DNA of 64,000 bases from Sphingobacterium sp. xlx-96 (GCF_011007365.1 NZ_WFKM01000015.1:87174-151173); one strand, 5' to 3'. Counted from the first letter of the stretch, positions 1-10,167 are shown. Notes: generated by a model from the sequence alone, not told the origin. Program-made: numbers and translations.

Positions 1-2048
1 GCTGAAGTAGCAAAGGCCCAGTTGGCCTTCTCTTTTTTGTATCCATGCGCATAGACGTTGAAGGCTGCTCCCAAAGACTTTTTCTTGAAATACGATGCGG
101 AAGCTTCCATACGCAATACCAACTGCCCGTCTTCCACATGCTCTTGGACATATAACTCGTAGTTAAGGGCATTGGACGGTTTCGTGCCTTGCTCCTGCAC
201 AGGAAGGAAATGTCGGCTTTCTCCTTGCTTTATGAGCGCACGCTCTTGCTCATCAAATTGGTGAAAATTGTTGGGAAGAGGTTTCTCCCGGGCATTGTTA
301 ATCGCTAAGATTTGCCTGTCGCGATCCAGAAAGTCGGGCAGTTTGAAGTTCCCTTTCTGGAAAGGTCTGAATGCAGATGTTAGATCGCCCGTGATCGCCC
401 GCCGCCAAGAACTAATATTATCCTCGACAAGATTGACTTTAAATTTATGTTGGACAAAGTGTTCTACAAATTGTATGGTGGACGTGATATCAAAGACTTC
501 GGAATTGACCCATCCACCTCGAGACCAAGGCGAAGCGATAATAAGTGGTACCCGATACCCTAGCCCCACAGGTCCTTCGGTAGCGTAGCTCGGATCTATG
601 CCGTAAGCAATCTCTTGTTCCTTTGTCACATACTCTGTACTGTAATCCAGATCGGCACTGGTCGCTCCTGTACTAGGATCGCCCGGTTTGGGCACCACGA
701 ATGGCGGTATATGATCGAAATAACCATCATTCTCATCATAGTTAAGGATAAAGATGGTCTTCTTCCATACCTCCGGATTTTCGGTCAAAATCTGCAAAAG
801 CTCCGATACATACCAAGCGCCATACATCGGAGCACTCGGATGATCAGAAAAATACTGCGGCGCAACCAACCAGGACACCGTAGGTAGCCGGCCCTGACGC
901 ACATCTTGTCTAAACTGATACAGGACATCCCCTTTGGGCACGACAATCTCTTGCCCGTCAATCTCTACGGTCTGTGTGTTATGATAATCTGGATCTCCCT
1001 CATTGGTCTGAAAGGCACGCTGGTGCAGGGACTTGGTATAATCGTCCAGCTGGTCAAACTTGGCCGCATTATAATTTTGATACTCTTTTTTAAAACTATT
1101 AAGCTGCTGTTCCTTTTGCTCAATTTTCTGCTTTAGCTTTTGATCATTGCGATTGCCCAGTTCATCTTTCATCTTTTGGATTTCGGAAGGCAACTCCTGG
1201 ATTCGTCGCTGATAAAAATCAATATGGCTTTTTTTGAACCGCACCTTATACTGGCTAAACCATTCCAGATTATTGTCGGTAAAATTGCCGAGCCAGCTTT
1301 CATCTGCACCGCTCAGATCATTCTGTACGCTGACTTCATTTTGATACACTTTCCAACTGATGTTATTTTTCTCCAGTAACTCAGGGAATGTACGCCAATG
1401 TGCTTCCTTATTGAAGTATACATCCGAATTTCTAACCAGAGGTTTTGCGCCCTTTTCAGGAACACATTTGCCGGTCCAAAAAAAGTGTCTATTGGTCGTA
1501 GTACCTGTAATAGAAGAACAGAAGTGTTGATCACAGATCGTAAATGCATCTGCAAAAGCGTAATAGAATGGGATATCTTCACGGGTGTAATACCCCAATG
1601 TCAAAGGTAGATCCCGATATTGCTTATTACCGGACCGCTTGGACTCTAACCAGTTATCAAACTTCCCATTGTTCCACGCTCCTATCTGATTTTCCCAGGA
1701 ATGAGGCAGATCACGCATCCAAGCCGCATTAGAGTTTTTGATATCAAGACGAAACGGTGCATAAGTGTCACCATTCTTATTGGACTGCAACCATACCGGA
1801 TTTCCGTTGGTCAGGCGTAACGCTCTAGGGTCATTGAAACCGCGGACACCACGGAGACTGCCAAAACTATGATCGAACGACCGATTTTCCTGCATGACCA
1901 TAACGATATGCTCCGCATCCAAATAAGTGCTACCATACTCGGGATCAATGCGCAATGCGGCCTGAATCGAGGATGGAAGACTATTGAATAATCCCAAAGA
2001 ACCCGCCAACATTCCTGCCTTTTTTATAAAATCTCTTCTGCTTTCCAT
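1..2048 (-). CDS. Phosphocholine-specific phospholipase C, Tat-exported (3' end cut by window edge)
   Basis: The frame stays open from an ATG at 2048 to the left window edge (about 682 codons), so the C-terminus is missing. The N-terminus MESRRDFIKKAG is a clear twin-arginine signal, which suggests export in folded form. A phosphoesterase-type motif (MVMQENRSFDH) follows near residue 50, then TGTTTNRHFFWTG near 180 and NYDENDGYFDH, which holds likely metal ligands. The last ~60 visible residues look like the start of the repeated C-terminal domain of bacterial phospholipase C. The family (phospholipase C, phosphocholine-specific) cleaves phosphatidylcholine or sphingomyelin headgroups; substrate preference cannot be read here. 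A hairpin lies just upstream of the start. Family call is confident. Confidence 0.93.
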   Translation of the reverse strand, partial: MESRRDFIKKAGMLAGSLGLFNSLPSSIQAALRIDPEYGSTYLDAEHIVMVMQENRSFDHSFGSLRGVRGFNDPRALRLTNGNPVWLQSNKNGDTYAPFRLDIKNSNAAWMRDLPHSWENQIGAWNNGKFDNWLESKRSGNKQYRDLPLTLGYYTREDIPFYYAFADAFTICDQHFCSSITGTTTNRHFFWTGKCVPEKGAKPLVRNSDVYFNKEAHWRTFPELLEKNNISWKVYQNEVSVQNDLSGADESWLGNFTDNNLEWFSQYKVRFKKSHIDFYQRRIQELPSEIQKMKDELGNRNDQKLKQKIEQKEQQLNSFKKEYQNYNAAKFDQLDDYTKSLHQRAFQTNEGDPDYHNTQTVEIDGQEIVVPKGDVLYQFRQDVRQGRLPTVSWLVAPQYFSDHPSAPMYGAWYVSELLQILTENPEVWKKTIFILNYDENDGYFDHIPPFVVPKPGDPSTGATSADLDYSTEYVTKEQEIAYGIDPSYATEGPVGLGYRVPLIIASPWSRGGWVNSEVFDITSTIQFVEHFVQHKFKVNLVEDNISSWRRAITGDLTSAFRPFQKGNFKLPDFLDRDRQILAINNAREKPLPNNFHQFDEQERALIKQGESRHFLPVQEQGTKPSNALNYELYVQEHVEDGQLVLRMEASASYFKKKSLGAAFNVYAHGYKKEKANWAFATS

Positions 2049-2066
2049 TTAGATTGTTTAAAGTAT

Positions 2067-2091
2067 GAAGGTGCCCATGGAGAGCACCTTC
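2067..2091. repeat. Inverted repeat upstream of the phospholipase C start
   Basis: Arms GAAGGTGC (2067-2074) and GCACCTTC (2084-2091) are perfectly complementary with a 9-base spacer. No T-run follows on either strand, so it is a poor terminator. It ends 19 bases before the phospholipase C ATG and could be a leader hairpin or an operator. Function is inferred only. Confidence 0.5.
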
Positions 2092-2146
2092 TAATATAGT
2101 TTTAATAGATTTTATTTCAAAATCCACATCAGTTGATTGAAATCCC

Positions 2147-2154
2147 TAAATTTG
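2147..2154 (+). promoter_or_regulatory. Possible -7 element for the LRR protein gene
   Basis: TAAATTTG matches the Bacteroidota -7 consensus TAnnTTTG and sits 23 bases upstream of the ATG at 2178. No TTG lies at the usual distance upstream, so the match rests on the -7 element alone. Confidence 0.4.
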
Positions 2155-2177
2155 GGCGACGTAGAATTTGTACACGT

Positions 2178-3350
2178 ATGGAAAGAAATACCCCTACTCA
2201 CATCTCTCTAACAGGAGAAAATAGCCACAAAATAGTAATCCCTCCTGGACAGGGTAGTTTCTCTATAGGCACAAAAAATATCTCCAAAGGGAAATATGAT
2301 GTATTAGTGACGGCAGATAGTACAATCAATTGGGATGTATTCAATGAGATGTACACACCACATGGCAAGCAAAATACAGACCGCTACCCTTGCGGTGACT
2401 GGCCACGTTTCTTTTACTATTCTGGAGATGACAGCGGTTTTATCCAATGGTCTGAAAAACGGAGAATAGAGAGTCTAAACTGGAGCCCGATAAGCTCGTT
2501 GAAAGCCGATTTTACAAAAGCCAATATCGATACGCTCACCATACATGTAGGAGATAATCCGATCGAATTAATACTTGGGGAGAATATTCTAAAACTACAT
2601 CTTAACGGAAACATAAATAACATCACTATAGGAGCAAGTCCAGGCACTACACTTGTCCACTTCTCTCCAGATGCTGACGCCAACACTATATATGGCTTAC
2701 CAAATTTTCCCTCTTTAAGCAATATTGCTACCTCAATCCACCTAGACAATGCCATCATAGGGGCGGCTTTCGACTGCGCTAGCCTAGTACAGTTTAAAAA
2801 AATGAGCAGTCTGAATCTACGTGGCAATATAACAAATCCGCAAGCCTTAGCACAATTACCAAATTTGGAGGACTTAGGCCTTAGGACAATACCTGATCTA
2901 ACAGGACTACCTTCTCTCGCAACGTGGAGCAAACTCAAAAGTTTCATCGGTTGGAATATCGAAGAAACCAAGGGCAAAATCCTCCAGCAGGAACTGAAAG
3001 CCCTTTTGAAAGAAAAAGAAATGGAGTATTCATCAGTATCCAAACTGCGAAAAAAAAAATGGTTTACAACGGAATATGGGATTCCCTTTACCAACTGGGA
3101 TGGAAATAATGCAAAAACAGCGACAAAGGCCTACAAAGTGGCATTGAAAGAGATTAACAAAGCTAAAACCGAAAAAGATGTCAAGCTAGCCATCGTAAAA
3201 CTAGTCCAATTGATCAACACCTTGCCCAATATCGAAACTGTCGAGCGTGAAGATACAGGTACCGCAGTAGAACAGCTAGTCGCCTCCTCCAAGCTCAACC
3301 TAACACAGGAGCTCGCTGCTCAGTGGTTTGATGAGGTTCGGGATTTTTAA
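2178..3350 (+). CDS. Leucine-rich-repeat-like protein of unknown function
   Basis: This gene encodes 390 residues. I chose the ATG at 2178 over an in-frame TTG at 2133, because a good -7 promoter element (TAAATTTG, 2147-2154) lies between them and would be inside the gene otherwise. There is no signal peptide or membrane segment, so the protein is probably cytoplasmic. The middle part (about residues 90-270) has leucine-rich-repeat spacing, for example SSLNLRGNITN and LEDLGLRTIPDL. The C-terminal ~90 residues are charged, alpha-helical in composition and lysine-rich. It sits alone between a divergent phospholipase gene and a SusCD locus and shows no operon link to either. I do not recognise a precise family; it may be a recognition protein or an effector-type scaffold. 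Confidence 0.75.
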   Translation: MERNTPTHISLTGENSHKIVIPPGQGSFSIGTKNISKGKYDVLVTADSTINWDVFNEMYTPHGKQNTDRYPCGDWPRFFYYSGDDSGFIQWSEKRRIESLNWSPISSLKADFTKANIDTLTIHVGDNPIELILGENILKLHLNGNINNITIGASPGTTLVHFSPDADANTIYGLPNFPSLSNIATSIHLDNAIIGAAFDCASLVQFKKMSSLNLRGNITNPQALAQLPNLEDLGLRTIPDLTGLPSLATWSKLKSFIGWNIEETKGKILQQELKALLKEKEMEYSSVSKLRKKKWFTTEYGIPFTNWDGNNAKTATKAYKVALKEINKAKTEKDVKLAIVKLVQLINTLPNIETVEREDTGTAVEQLVASSKLNLTQELAAQWFDEVRDF

Positions 3351-3403
3351 ATCTGTTACATTCAAGATACGCAATCGATTGTCTTTGTCGGGAATATTTA
3401 GGA

Positions 3404-4021
3404 ATGACTATTTCTTCCTATCTTGTTCATCTCCTAAAATGTGATACGGCCATGAATAATAGCGTAGAACGAAATGCAGAACGTATTTTCAGAACATTAT
3501 TCGATCAGTATAAGAACGATATCTTCGCTTATGCATATCGTTTTTTTCGATCACGCGAGCAATCCGAAGAAATTGTACAAGATGTCTTCGTGAAGATCTG
3601 GCAAAATATTGACACTATAGACCTCGAAAACAATGTAAAATCATACATCTTCACCATAGCCCGTAATACAACTTACAACAAATTAAAATCTTTTGCTATA
3701 CAGCAAACCTATCTGAATGATATATTCTACCGACATGTAGCGTCTTCTAATACGGTAGAAGAATTAGTACACTACCGCGAGCTAAAACAGGTGTATGATC
3801 AGGCCATTTCGGCACTGCCTACACAACGCCAACGTATCTTTAGACTGAGCCGCGAAGAGCACATGTCGCACGAAGAAATAGCCCAACAACTCAATATATC
3901 AAAGAATACAGTAAAGGATCAAATCGTCAAATCGCTGAAATTCATTAAGCAATATTTAGAAAGCAATGCCGAACTGACTACGGTCATTGCGGTCTTCTAC
4001 CATTATCTGCAAAAAAAATAA
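3404..4021 (+). CDS. ECF RNA polymerase sigma factor, FecI type
   Basis: The 205-residue product has sigma-70 region 2 (FAYAYRFFRSREQSEEIVQDVFVKIWQ, near 40-65; only the family pattern matters) and region 4 (LPTQRQRIFRLSREE then HEEIAQQLNISKNTVKDQI, near 140-175). A second in-frame ATG at 3452 would give 189 residues, closer to the usual family length; the choice is open. The gene is followed 59 bases later by a FecR-type anti-sigma gene and then a SusC gene with an STN domain. That order is the known transenvelope signalling arrangement. The inferred role is to switch on the downstream uptake locus when its substrate binds the receptor. Confidence 0.9.
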   Translation: MTISSYLVHLLKCDTAMNNSVERNAERIFRTLFDQYKNDIFAYAYRFFRSREQSEEIVQDVFVKIWQNIDTIDLENNVKSYIFTIARNTTYNKLKSFAIQQTYLNDIFYRHVASSNTVEELVHYRELKQVYDQAISALPTQRQRIFRLSREEHMSHEEIAQQLNISKNTVKDQIVKSLKFIKQYLESNAELTTVIAVFYHYLQKK

Positions 4022-4080
4022 TTTAGAGCGTCGTCCCTCTACCCAACTTAGTTGTATTAACTCTTATACAATACAACTAT

Positions 4081-5043
4081 ATGACCAACCAAGAAGTAAA
4101 CGAATTATATTTAAAATTTGTCGCGGGCAAATGTACCAAAGAAGATATAGATCATCTGATCGAGATTCTGAAATCCGACACCTACCGTGATGCCTTTCCA
4201 GAGATCCAACAGATCGATAAGACATTGCCCGATAATCTCGCTCTGGATAAAGACCGAGCGGAACAGCTGTATCATACGATCATTCCTCACATGGCTACAA
4301 ATAGAAAGATCCTAGCCTGGAGAAAATGGTTATCTATCGCAGCAGCATTGATCGCCATTGGTACGGTATCGCTATTATATTTAAAATTCAAAGCATCTGC
4401 TAACGAGGAGGTAACCGCTTTTGAGACCTCAAAAAAGAAAGAAAGCTTTTACCTCCCTGATGGATCGTCTGTAACACTAAACACGGGCTCTCGTCTACGA
4501 TTAGCAACTGACTTCAACAAAGATTCGCTACGCGAAGTATGGGTGGAAGGAGAAGTCTATTTTGATGTGGCTCATAACAAAGCTAAACCTTTTGTAGTAC
4601 ATACGCTGACCGACATGAATATCAAAGTTTTAGGAACTTCCTTTAACGTACAATCTTTCAATAATAAATCTATGGTTATCCTGGACAAGGGGAGTGTTGA
4701 GATACAGACCGCGAACCAGAAAATAAAGCTGCAACCAGGCGAGAAAATCGCATTCAATCCAAATGAAAATAATTTATTAAAATCAAAAGTAGACAAACAG
4801 TCTTATACGTCTTGGACAAACAATGTTTTATCTTTTGAAAACAGGCCTCTATCAGAAGTCATACAAAGTATACAATATCTTTATAACTGTCAGATACAGA
4901 TCATGGACACTAATTTCGCTGCCATACGATTCACTGGATCCATACCTAAAGACAGTCTTAATCTTTCGCTGCAAACGTTAGAACAATCGCTCAATTGCCA
5001 TATTGAAAAGAACAATGAACAATATATTGTAAAACCACTATAA
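4081..5043 (+). CDS. FecR-type anti-sigma factor with DUF4974
   Basis: The 320-residue protein has a cytoplasmic N-terminal part (about 1-80) that would bind the sigma factor, one membrane segment (WLSIAAALIAIGTVSLLYL, about 83-102), a periplasmic FecR domain (about 110-205, with LPDGSSVTLNTGSRLR and GEVYFDVAHN) and a C-terminal DUF4974 region (about 255-320). It lies between the sigma gene and the susC-like gene, 4 bases before the latter. The known family holds its sigma factor inactive until the TonB receptor signals through its STN domain. No odd features. Confidence 0.93.
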   Translation: MTNQEVNELYLKFVAGKCTKEDIDHLIEILKSDTYRDAFPEIQQIDKTLPDNLALDKDRAEQLYHTIIPHMATNRKILAWRKWLSIAAALIAIGTVSLLYLKFKASANEEVTAFETSKKKESFYLPDGSSVTLNTGSRLRLATDFNKDSLREVWVEGEVYFDVAHNKAKPFVVHTLTDMNIKVLGTSFNVQSFNNKSMVILDKGSVEIQTANQKIKLQPGEKIAFNPNENNLLKSKVDKQSYTSWTNNVLSFENRPLSEVIQSIQYLYNCQIQIMDTNFAAIRFTGSIPKDSLNLSLQTLEQSLNCHIEKNNEQYIVKPL

Positions 5044-5047
5044 AATT

Positions 5048-8000
5048 ATGATCAAAATTTTAAACCACCTCGCCAAGCCAGCCTTTCTATGGGCTACCCT
5101 TGGCATAGCGATACCCACTCATAGCTGGGCTATCGGTATCAACGAGACAGTCGTTCTCCAATCACGTGTCTCCACCTCCTCCATAGGTCAACTACTAAAC
5201 AAGATGGAGAAAAAATTCAACATTAAGTTCAGCTACAGTCCAGATTTGTTGAAATCAATAGCTCTAAAAGATACTGACATTGAAAAATTATCCAAAAACG
5301 AACTGATCCCCTTTCTCGAAAAGGCTATCGCGCAGCCGGTATCTATCAGTAAACTGAATGAACATCTGTATACTATAGCGCCTAAGGATAACACACCTTC
5401 ACAAATCAGACAACAGCAACAACAGATCAGCGGTACCGTAACCAATCAAGTGGGGACACCGATAGAAGGAGTGAGTGTTACCATACTAGGCAAGAATCAT
5501 AGCACATTAACCTCCGCAAATGGTCGATTTTTGTTAGAAGGGGTCGTATTACAAGACAAACTGACATTTACTTCTTTAGGATACGAAAGAAAGGAACTCA
5601 CGGTAACAAGTTTTGACGATATACAGATTGAATTGCAATCATCCAATGTCGGATTGGATGAAGTCGTTGTCGTGGGATACGGTAATCAGAAAAAAAGAAA
5701 TGTCACCGGCTCTATCTCTTCGATATCGGGCAAAGATATTGCAACATTTCCAACATCGAATATTACCAATGCCTTAGCCGGTCGTGTGAATGGCGTATTT
5801 GCCAGTCAACGGAGCGGCGCCCCTGGTTCAGGATCCGACATCGTAATCCGGGGTAAAAGCACAACAAACGGAACTTCTCCATTATATGTCATTGATGGTA
5901 TTCCGAGGACATTCAATGATTTCCAGGCACTCAATAGCGAAGAAATCGAGACCATTTCGATACTCAAAGACGCTAGCTCCGCTGCTGTATACGGAGCTAG
6001 GGCGGCTAATGGAGTGGTATTGGTAACCACCAAAAGAGGAAGCAACCAAGATCCAGTAATAGTGTACTCATCCTTTGTCGGAAAAGACACCTATACCAGA
6101 GTACCAAAAAGAATGAATGCCTATGAGCATGCCATCTATCGGAATCGCGTGGCGACATTTAATAACCTACCGACCACAGATCCTAGCTATTACACGGACG
6201 ACGAAATAAAATACTTTAAAGACAATAACACGAACTACGATTGGTTTGAGGGCGCTTGGCATGACCCGGTATATACCAAACATGATCTCAGTATCAATGG
6301 AGGAAGTGAAAAAATAAACTACTTCTCCTCCATCGGATATTACTACCAAGACGGTGCTTTCAATAACCTGAACTATAATAGATATAACCTGAGATCAAAT
6401 GTCGATGCCAAAATCGCTAAAAACTTAACAGCTTCATTGAACCTCGATGCTTCGTTGCAGGAAAGAAGCCGTCCATACTGGCCTTACGATGGCGGTGATG
6501 ATGACCGCTTATACGACCTCTATCGGGCCCTGCTCAATAAACCCTCTATGATGCCATGGAAAATCGGCGACAAGTATGTTCGGGCCTATCAACAGTGGAA
6601 CCCCATAGCGCTGATCGATAATGCTGGTTTTAGCAAATGGAACCGTAATACCTTTAACGGGTTATTAAGAATAGACTATAACATCCCGGGAGTGGAAGGC
6701 CTAAAAGTAAACGGAACAATGAACTACCGTAAATACTATGACTACAACAAGACGTTGAGAAAAAAATATGATGTGACTGAATTTGAGATGACAGGAGGTC
6801 ATAATCACATCGTCACCGATAAACCCCTGAACAGTCTACAACTAGGAGATTGGGATAATAGTACATTTGCTTCCTTCAACCAAAACAACTCATACACCAT
6901 GAATCTATCGGTCAATTACGATCGTACATTTGGTAAACATGCTGTGACGGGCTTACTTCTCTATGAGCAAAGTGAAGGTACTACGGCCTATCTCTATGGC
7001 TTCCGTAACAAAATGCTGTCTACATCCATAGAGCAGCTCTTTATAGGTGACGCGGCGGCGGCAAATAAAGACGCAACCGGCACTGAAACCGAAACTGGCC
7101 GTCTAGGCTACGTCGGAAGGTTAACGTACGGATACAACAACAAATACCTCTTGGAGGCGAACTTTAGATATGATGCTTCTTTAAAATTTGCTCCTGAAGG
7201 ACGTTGGGGGTTCTTTCCTTCCGTCGCTGTCGGTTGGATTATGTCGGAGGAATCGTTTATAAAAGACAACTGGCAATTTGTCGACAACCTTAAACTCCGG
7301 TTATCTCACGGGTTACTCGGAAATGATGGTGGGGATCAAGTTTCAGAGTATGGCTACATCAACCGCTTTAGTACGACCGCAGGCGCCGTATTTGGCGGGG
7401 CGACTTCTGGAATCCTCCCAGGTGCATTACCCAACTACGCTATCACCTGGGAAAAAACCCGTATTACTAATGCAGGGCTTGATTTCAGCTTTCTGAGAGG
7501 AAATCTCAGCGGTTCCTTGGAGTATTTCCAAAAACATACTTATGATATCTTGGGAACCCGTATTGCTTCTATACCGAATACTTTCGGTGCAACCCTGCCC
7601 CGCGAAAATTATGGTGTAGTAGATAATTATGGAATAGAAGCCTCTCTTCGCCACGACCGAAAGATTGGCAATGATTTCGCATATTTCATCGGTGGTAATT
7701 TTAGTTTTGCCCGCAACAAGGTCAAGATGTGGGATGTATCTCCCGGAGCATTTGACTATCAACAACGCGTAGGCAGACCGATAGACTTTATAACGGGTTA
7801 TCAAGCAAATGGTATCGCACGTACCGACGCAGATCTTGTCGGCTTACCTACCTACTCGGGATTTAACTACAGTAAAGGAGATGTTATTCTACTAGACCAG
7901 AATGATGATGGTAATATCACTAGTGCAGACATGGTCGTCCTGAGCCAAAAGAGCATGAATCCTGAAATAATCTACGGGATAAATCTTGGTGCAGCATGGA

Positions 8001-8440
8001 AAGGACTCGATATCAATGCTTTCTTTCAGGGAGTAGCCAATAGGGAAATTATGTTTCCGAATAGAGGAGATCTATGGGACGAACAAGCAGTCTTAAGCAT
8101 ATTCAATGATACCTGGTCTCCAGAGACTCCAGATGCTACATACCCACGTGTAGGAGGTATCGGCGCTAGTAGTATCGGTGCCAGTAGACAAGCGTCGTCT
8201 TTCTGGATGCTGAATGGCAACTATATGCGGTTGAAGAATTTAGAACTAGGCTACACACTACAGGAATCATTGATAAAAAGACTCGGTATCAAAGGCTTGC
8301 GTCTATATGTATCGGGAAACAATCTAATTACCTTTGATAAAGTGGATGTCGCCGATCCAGAAGCCATCAGCGGAAACTACGGGGTCTACCAGTATCCGAT
8401 CATGAAGAGTATAACGGGTGGACTTTCTTTTAAATTTTAA
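5048..8440 (+). CDS. SusC/RagA-family TonB-linked outer membrane receptor with STN signalling domain
   Basis: The product is 1130 residues long. It has an N-terminal signal peptide (about 1-30), an STN domain (about 45-115, the part that contacts FecR), a CarboxypepD_reg-like beta-sandwich (about 125-205, ISGTVTNQVGTPIEGVSVTI), a plug domain starting at DEVVVVGYGNQKKRNVTGS, and a long C-terminal beta-barrel ending in phenylalanine, as outer membrane barrels do. The plug carries the family motif YGARAANGVVLVTTKRG. It starts 4 bases after the anti-sigma gene and is followed 18 bases later by susD, so the three are probably co-transcribed. It would import an oligosaccharide or similar ligand using TonB energy. 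The substrate is unknown. Confidence 0.96.
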   Translation: MIKILNHLAKPAFLWATLGIAIPTHSWAIGINETVVLQSRVSTSSIGQLLNKMEKKFNIKFSYSPDLLKSIALKDTDIEKLSKNELIPFLEKAIAQPVSISKLNEHLYTIAPKDNTPSQIRQQQQQISGTVTNQVGTPIEGVSVTILGKNHSTLTSANGRFLLEGVVLQDKLTFTSLGYERKELTVTSFDDIQIELQSSNVGLDEVVVVGYGNQKKRNVTGSISSISGKDIATFPTSNITNALAGRVNGVFASQRSGAPGSGSDIVIRGKSTTNGTSPLYVIDGIPRTFNDFQALNSEEIETISILKDASSAAVYGARAANGVVLVTTKRGSNQDPVIVYSSFVGKDTYTRVPKRMNAYEHAIYRNRVATFNNLPTTDPSYYTDDEIKYFKDNNTNYDWFEGAWHDPVYTKHDLSINGGSEKINYFSSIGYYYQDGAFNNLNYNRYNLRSNVDAKIAKNLTASLNLDASLQERSRPYWPYDGGDDDRLYDLYRALLNKPSMMPWKIGDKYVRAYQQWNPIALIDNAGFSKWNRNTFNGLLRIDYNIPGVEGLKVNGTMNYRKYYDYNKTLRKKYDVTEFEMTGGHNHIVTDKPLNSLQLGDWDNSTFASFNQNNSYTMNLSVNYDRTFGKHAVTGLLLYEQSEGTTAYLYGFRNKMLSTSIEQLFIGDAAAANKDATGTETETGRLGYVGRLTYGYNNKYLLEANFRYDASLKFAPEGRWGFFPSVAVGWIMSEESFIKDNWQFVDNLKLRLSHGLLGNDGGDQVSEYGYINRFSTTAGAVFGGATSGILPGALPNYAITWEKTRITNAGLDFSFLRGNLSGSLEYFQKHTYDILGTRIASIPNTFGATLPRENYGVVDNYGIEASLRHDRKIGNDFAYFIGGNFSFARNKVKMWDVSPGAFDYQQRVGRPIDFITGYQANGIARTDADLVGLPTYSGFNYSKGDVILLDQNDDGNITSADMVVLSQKSMNPEIIYGINLGAAWKGLDINAFFQGVANREIMFPNRGDLWDEQAVLSIFNDTWSPETPDATYPRVGGIGASSIGASRQASSFWMLNGNYMRLKNLELGYTLQESLIKRLGIKGLRLYVSGNNLITFDKVDVADPEAISGNYGVYQYPIMKSITGGLSFKF

Positions 8441-8458
8441 CGATTAACACGATTAACG

Positions 8459-10150
8459 ATGAAAAGATTTTCAACATTATATAACCTTATTGCTGTAGGT
8501 TTGATCACTTTCAGCTCCTGCAGCAAAGTACTAGATAAAAATGATCTATCCGCAATCAGTGAGCCTTATGTCTGGTCAGATCCAAAATTGGCGACAGCTT
8601 TTGCCAACAGTATCTATATGACTATCCCCGGATGGAACACAGGTCTATTTGACGCAACCGACGAAACTGCCAGGAGGAACCAATGGATTGACGGAACTAC
8701 CACCATTGACAATGGAGGTCCTGGATATTGGCCTTATGCACAAATTAGGAATATGAATATTTTCCTGAAAGAAATCGATGGTCCCCAAAGTACTATAGCG
8801 GAAGATATCCGTCAAAAACTACGTGGACAGGTCCGCTTTATCCGGGCATATACCTATTTCGAAATGGTAAAACTGTATGGAGGTGTGCCATTAATCACTA
8901 CAGCTCAGGATCGCAATGACGATCTATTGATAGAACGTAGTAGCACAAAAGATTGTTTCGACTTTATCATCAACGAACTAAATCAGGCAATAGAGGAGCT
9001 TCCGATTAAATATCCTGCAGCTGAAGATCTTGGGAGAATAACGAAAGGTGCGGCATTAGCATTAAAAGGCCGGATCCTCTTGTTTAGAGCCAGTCCTCAA
9101 TTCAACCCAAGCAATGCTACGATACATTGGGAAAATGCCTACCAAGCCAACAAGGATGCGCTTCAGTTTCTAGACGTTAATGGTTACGGACTTACCGCAA
9201 AATACAGTAACCAAGAGCTATTCTTAGCGGAAATGAATAAAGAGGTAATATTTGCGATCCGCTACCTACAACCGGGCCGAACCCAAAATCGGGATGCAGC
9301 TGTACGCCCCATCGATTTTACAGCCAATGCCACAGGCGCCAATCATCCTATCCAAAAACTGGTGGACGCATTTCCCTTAAAAAGTGGTAAAAAAACACAA
9401 TGGAATGCAGCTCAACATGCCGGTAATGCAACTTTGAGTTGGCAGAATAGAGATGACCGATTCTACACAACCATCGTGTACAACGGCGTAAACTATTTAG
9501 GTACAACCATGGCTCTATATGACAATGCGCAAAATGGGTATGCTTATGGTAAACAAAATGGATCCATAACGGGTTATTATTCGCGCAAGGCTATAGACGA
9601 ATCGCTCGATATCACAAATTCACAGATCTCGGGAACGGATTTTATAGAAATGCGATACGCAGAGGTCTTGATGAATATGGCTGAAGCTGCCATGGAGAGC
9701 AATAAGCTAAATGAAGCATTTGACGTACTTAAGACCATACGTAAGCGTGCCGGAATCAACGAGACGACACCTGGTGATATTGAACTAGCGGGCAAACTAT
9801 ATGGTTTAGATCCGAATATGGGACAAGCTGCCATGCGTCAAGCTATACAGGATGAACGCTATATCGAATTCGCATTTGAACAAAAACGTCTTTGGGATCT
9901 GAGACGTTGGAAACTGATGGATCAGATCATGGTCGGACAGCAAAAGAGATTTGCACTGGTCCTGCACCAGCAAGCAGGAGAACCGGGAGGTTATACTTAT
10001 ACGCTGACAGAAAAAGATTTTTCGCCTATGATCTATAATCAAAACATGTATTTCTTGCCTCTTTCTACGGCAACTTTACAGGGCAACTCCAAGCTGCAAC
10101 AAACGAAAGGATGGGGCAATGGAACATTTGATCCATTGGCAGGAATGTAA
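8459..10150 (+). CDS. SusD/RagB-family nutrient-binding outer membrane lipoprotein
   Basis: The 563-residue protein begins with a lipoprotein signal ending in TFSSC-SK (cysteine near residue 21), so it is lipid-anchored. Family features include the N-terminal RFIRAYTYFEMVKLYGGVPL helix pair and the C-terminal ERYIEFAFEQKRLWDLRRW segment typical of SusD. It lies directly after susC and before the glycosidase-like gene. SusD proteins form the lid of the SusC barrel and bind the ligand. The 18 bases before the start contain a short direct repeat (CGATTAACA-like), which I do not interpret. Confidence 0.96.
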   Translation: MKRFSTLYNLIAVGLITFSSCSKVLDKNDLSAISEPYVWSDPKLATAFANSIYMTIPGWNTGLFDATDETARRNQWIDGTTTIDNGGPGYWPYAQIRNMNIFLKEIDGPQSTIAEDIRQKLRGQVRFIRAYTYFEMVKLYGGVPLITTAQDRNDDLLIERSSTKDCFDFIINELNQAIEELPIKYPAAEDLGRITKGAALALKGRILLFRASPQFNPSNATIHWENAYQANKDALQFLDVNGYGLTAKYSNQELFLAEMNKEVIFAIRYLQPGRTQNRDAAVRPIDFTANATGANHPIQKLVDAFPLKSGKKTQWNAAQHAGNATLSWQNRDDRFYTTIVYNGVNYLGTTMALYDNAQNGYAYGKQNGSITGYYSRKAIDESLDITNSQISGTDFIEMRYAEVLMNMAEAAMESNKLNEAFDVLKTIRKRAGINETTPGDIELAGKLYGLDPNMGQAAMRQAIQDERYIEFAFEQKRLWDLRRWKLMDQIMVGQQKRFALVLHQQAGEPGGYTYTLTEKDFSPMIYNQNMYFLPLSTATLQGNSKLQQTKGWGNGTFDPLAGM

Positions 10151-10167
10151 CACGCAAACAAATAACC

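Noticed and set aside
1313..1732. Several short frames inside the phospholipase C region
   Set aside because: The leftward phospholipase frame is open across the whole region with clear family motifs; the others are shadows.
2417..3094. 225-codon frame opposite the LRR-like gene
   Set aside because: It is an antisense shadow of a longer gene with no start signal and a composition expected from the reverse frame.
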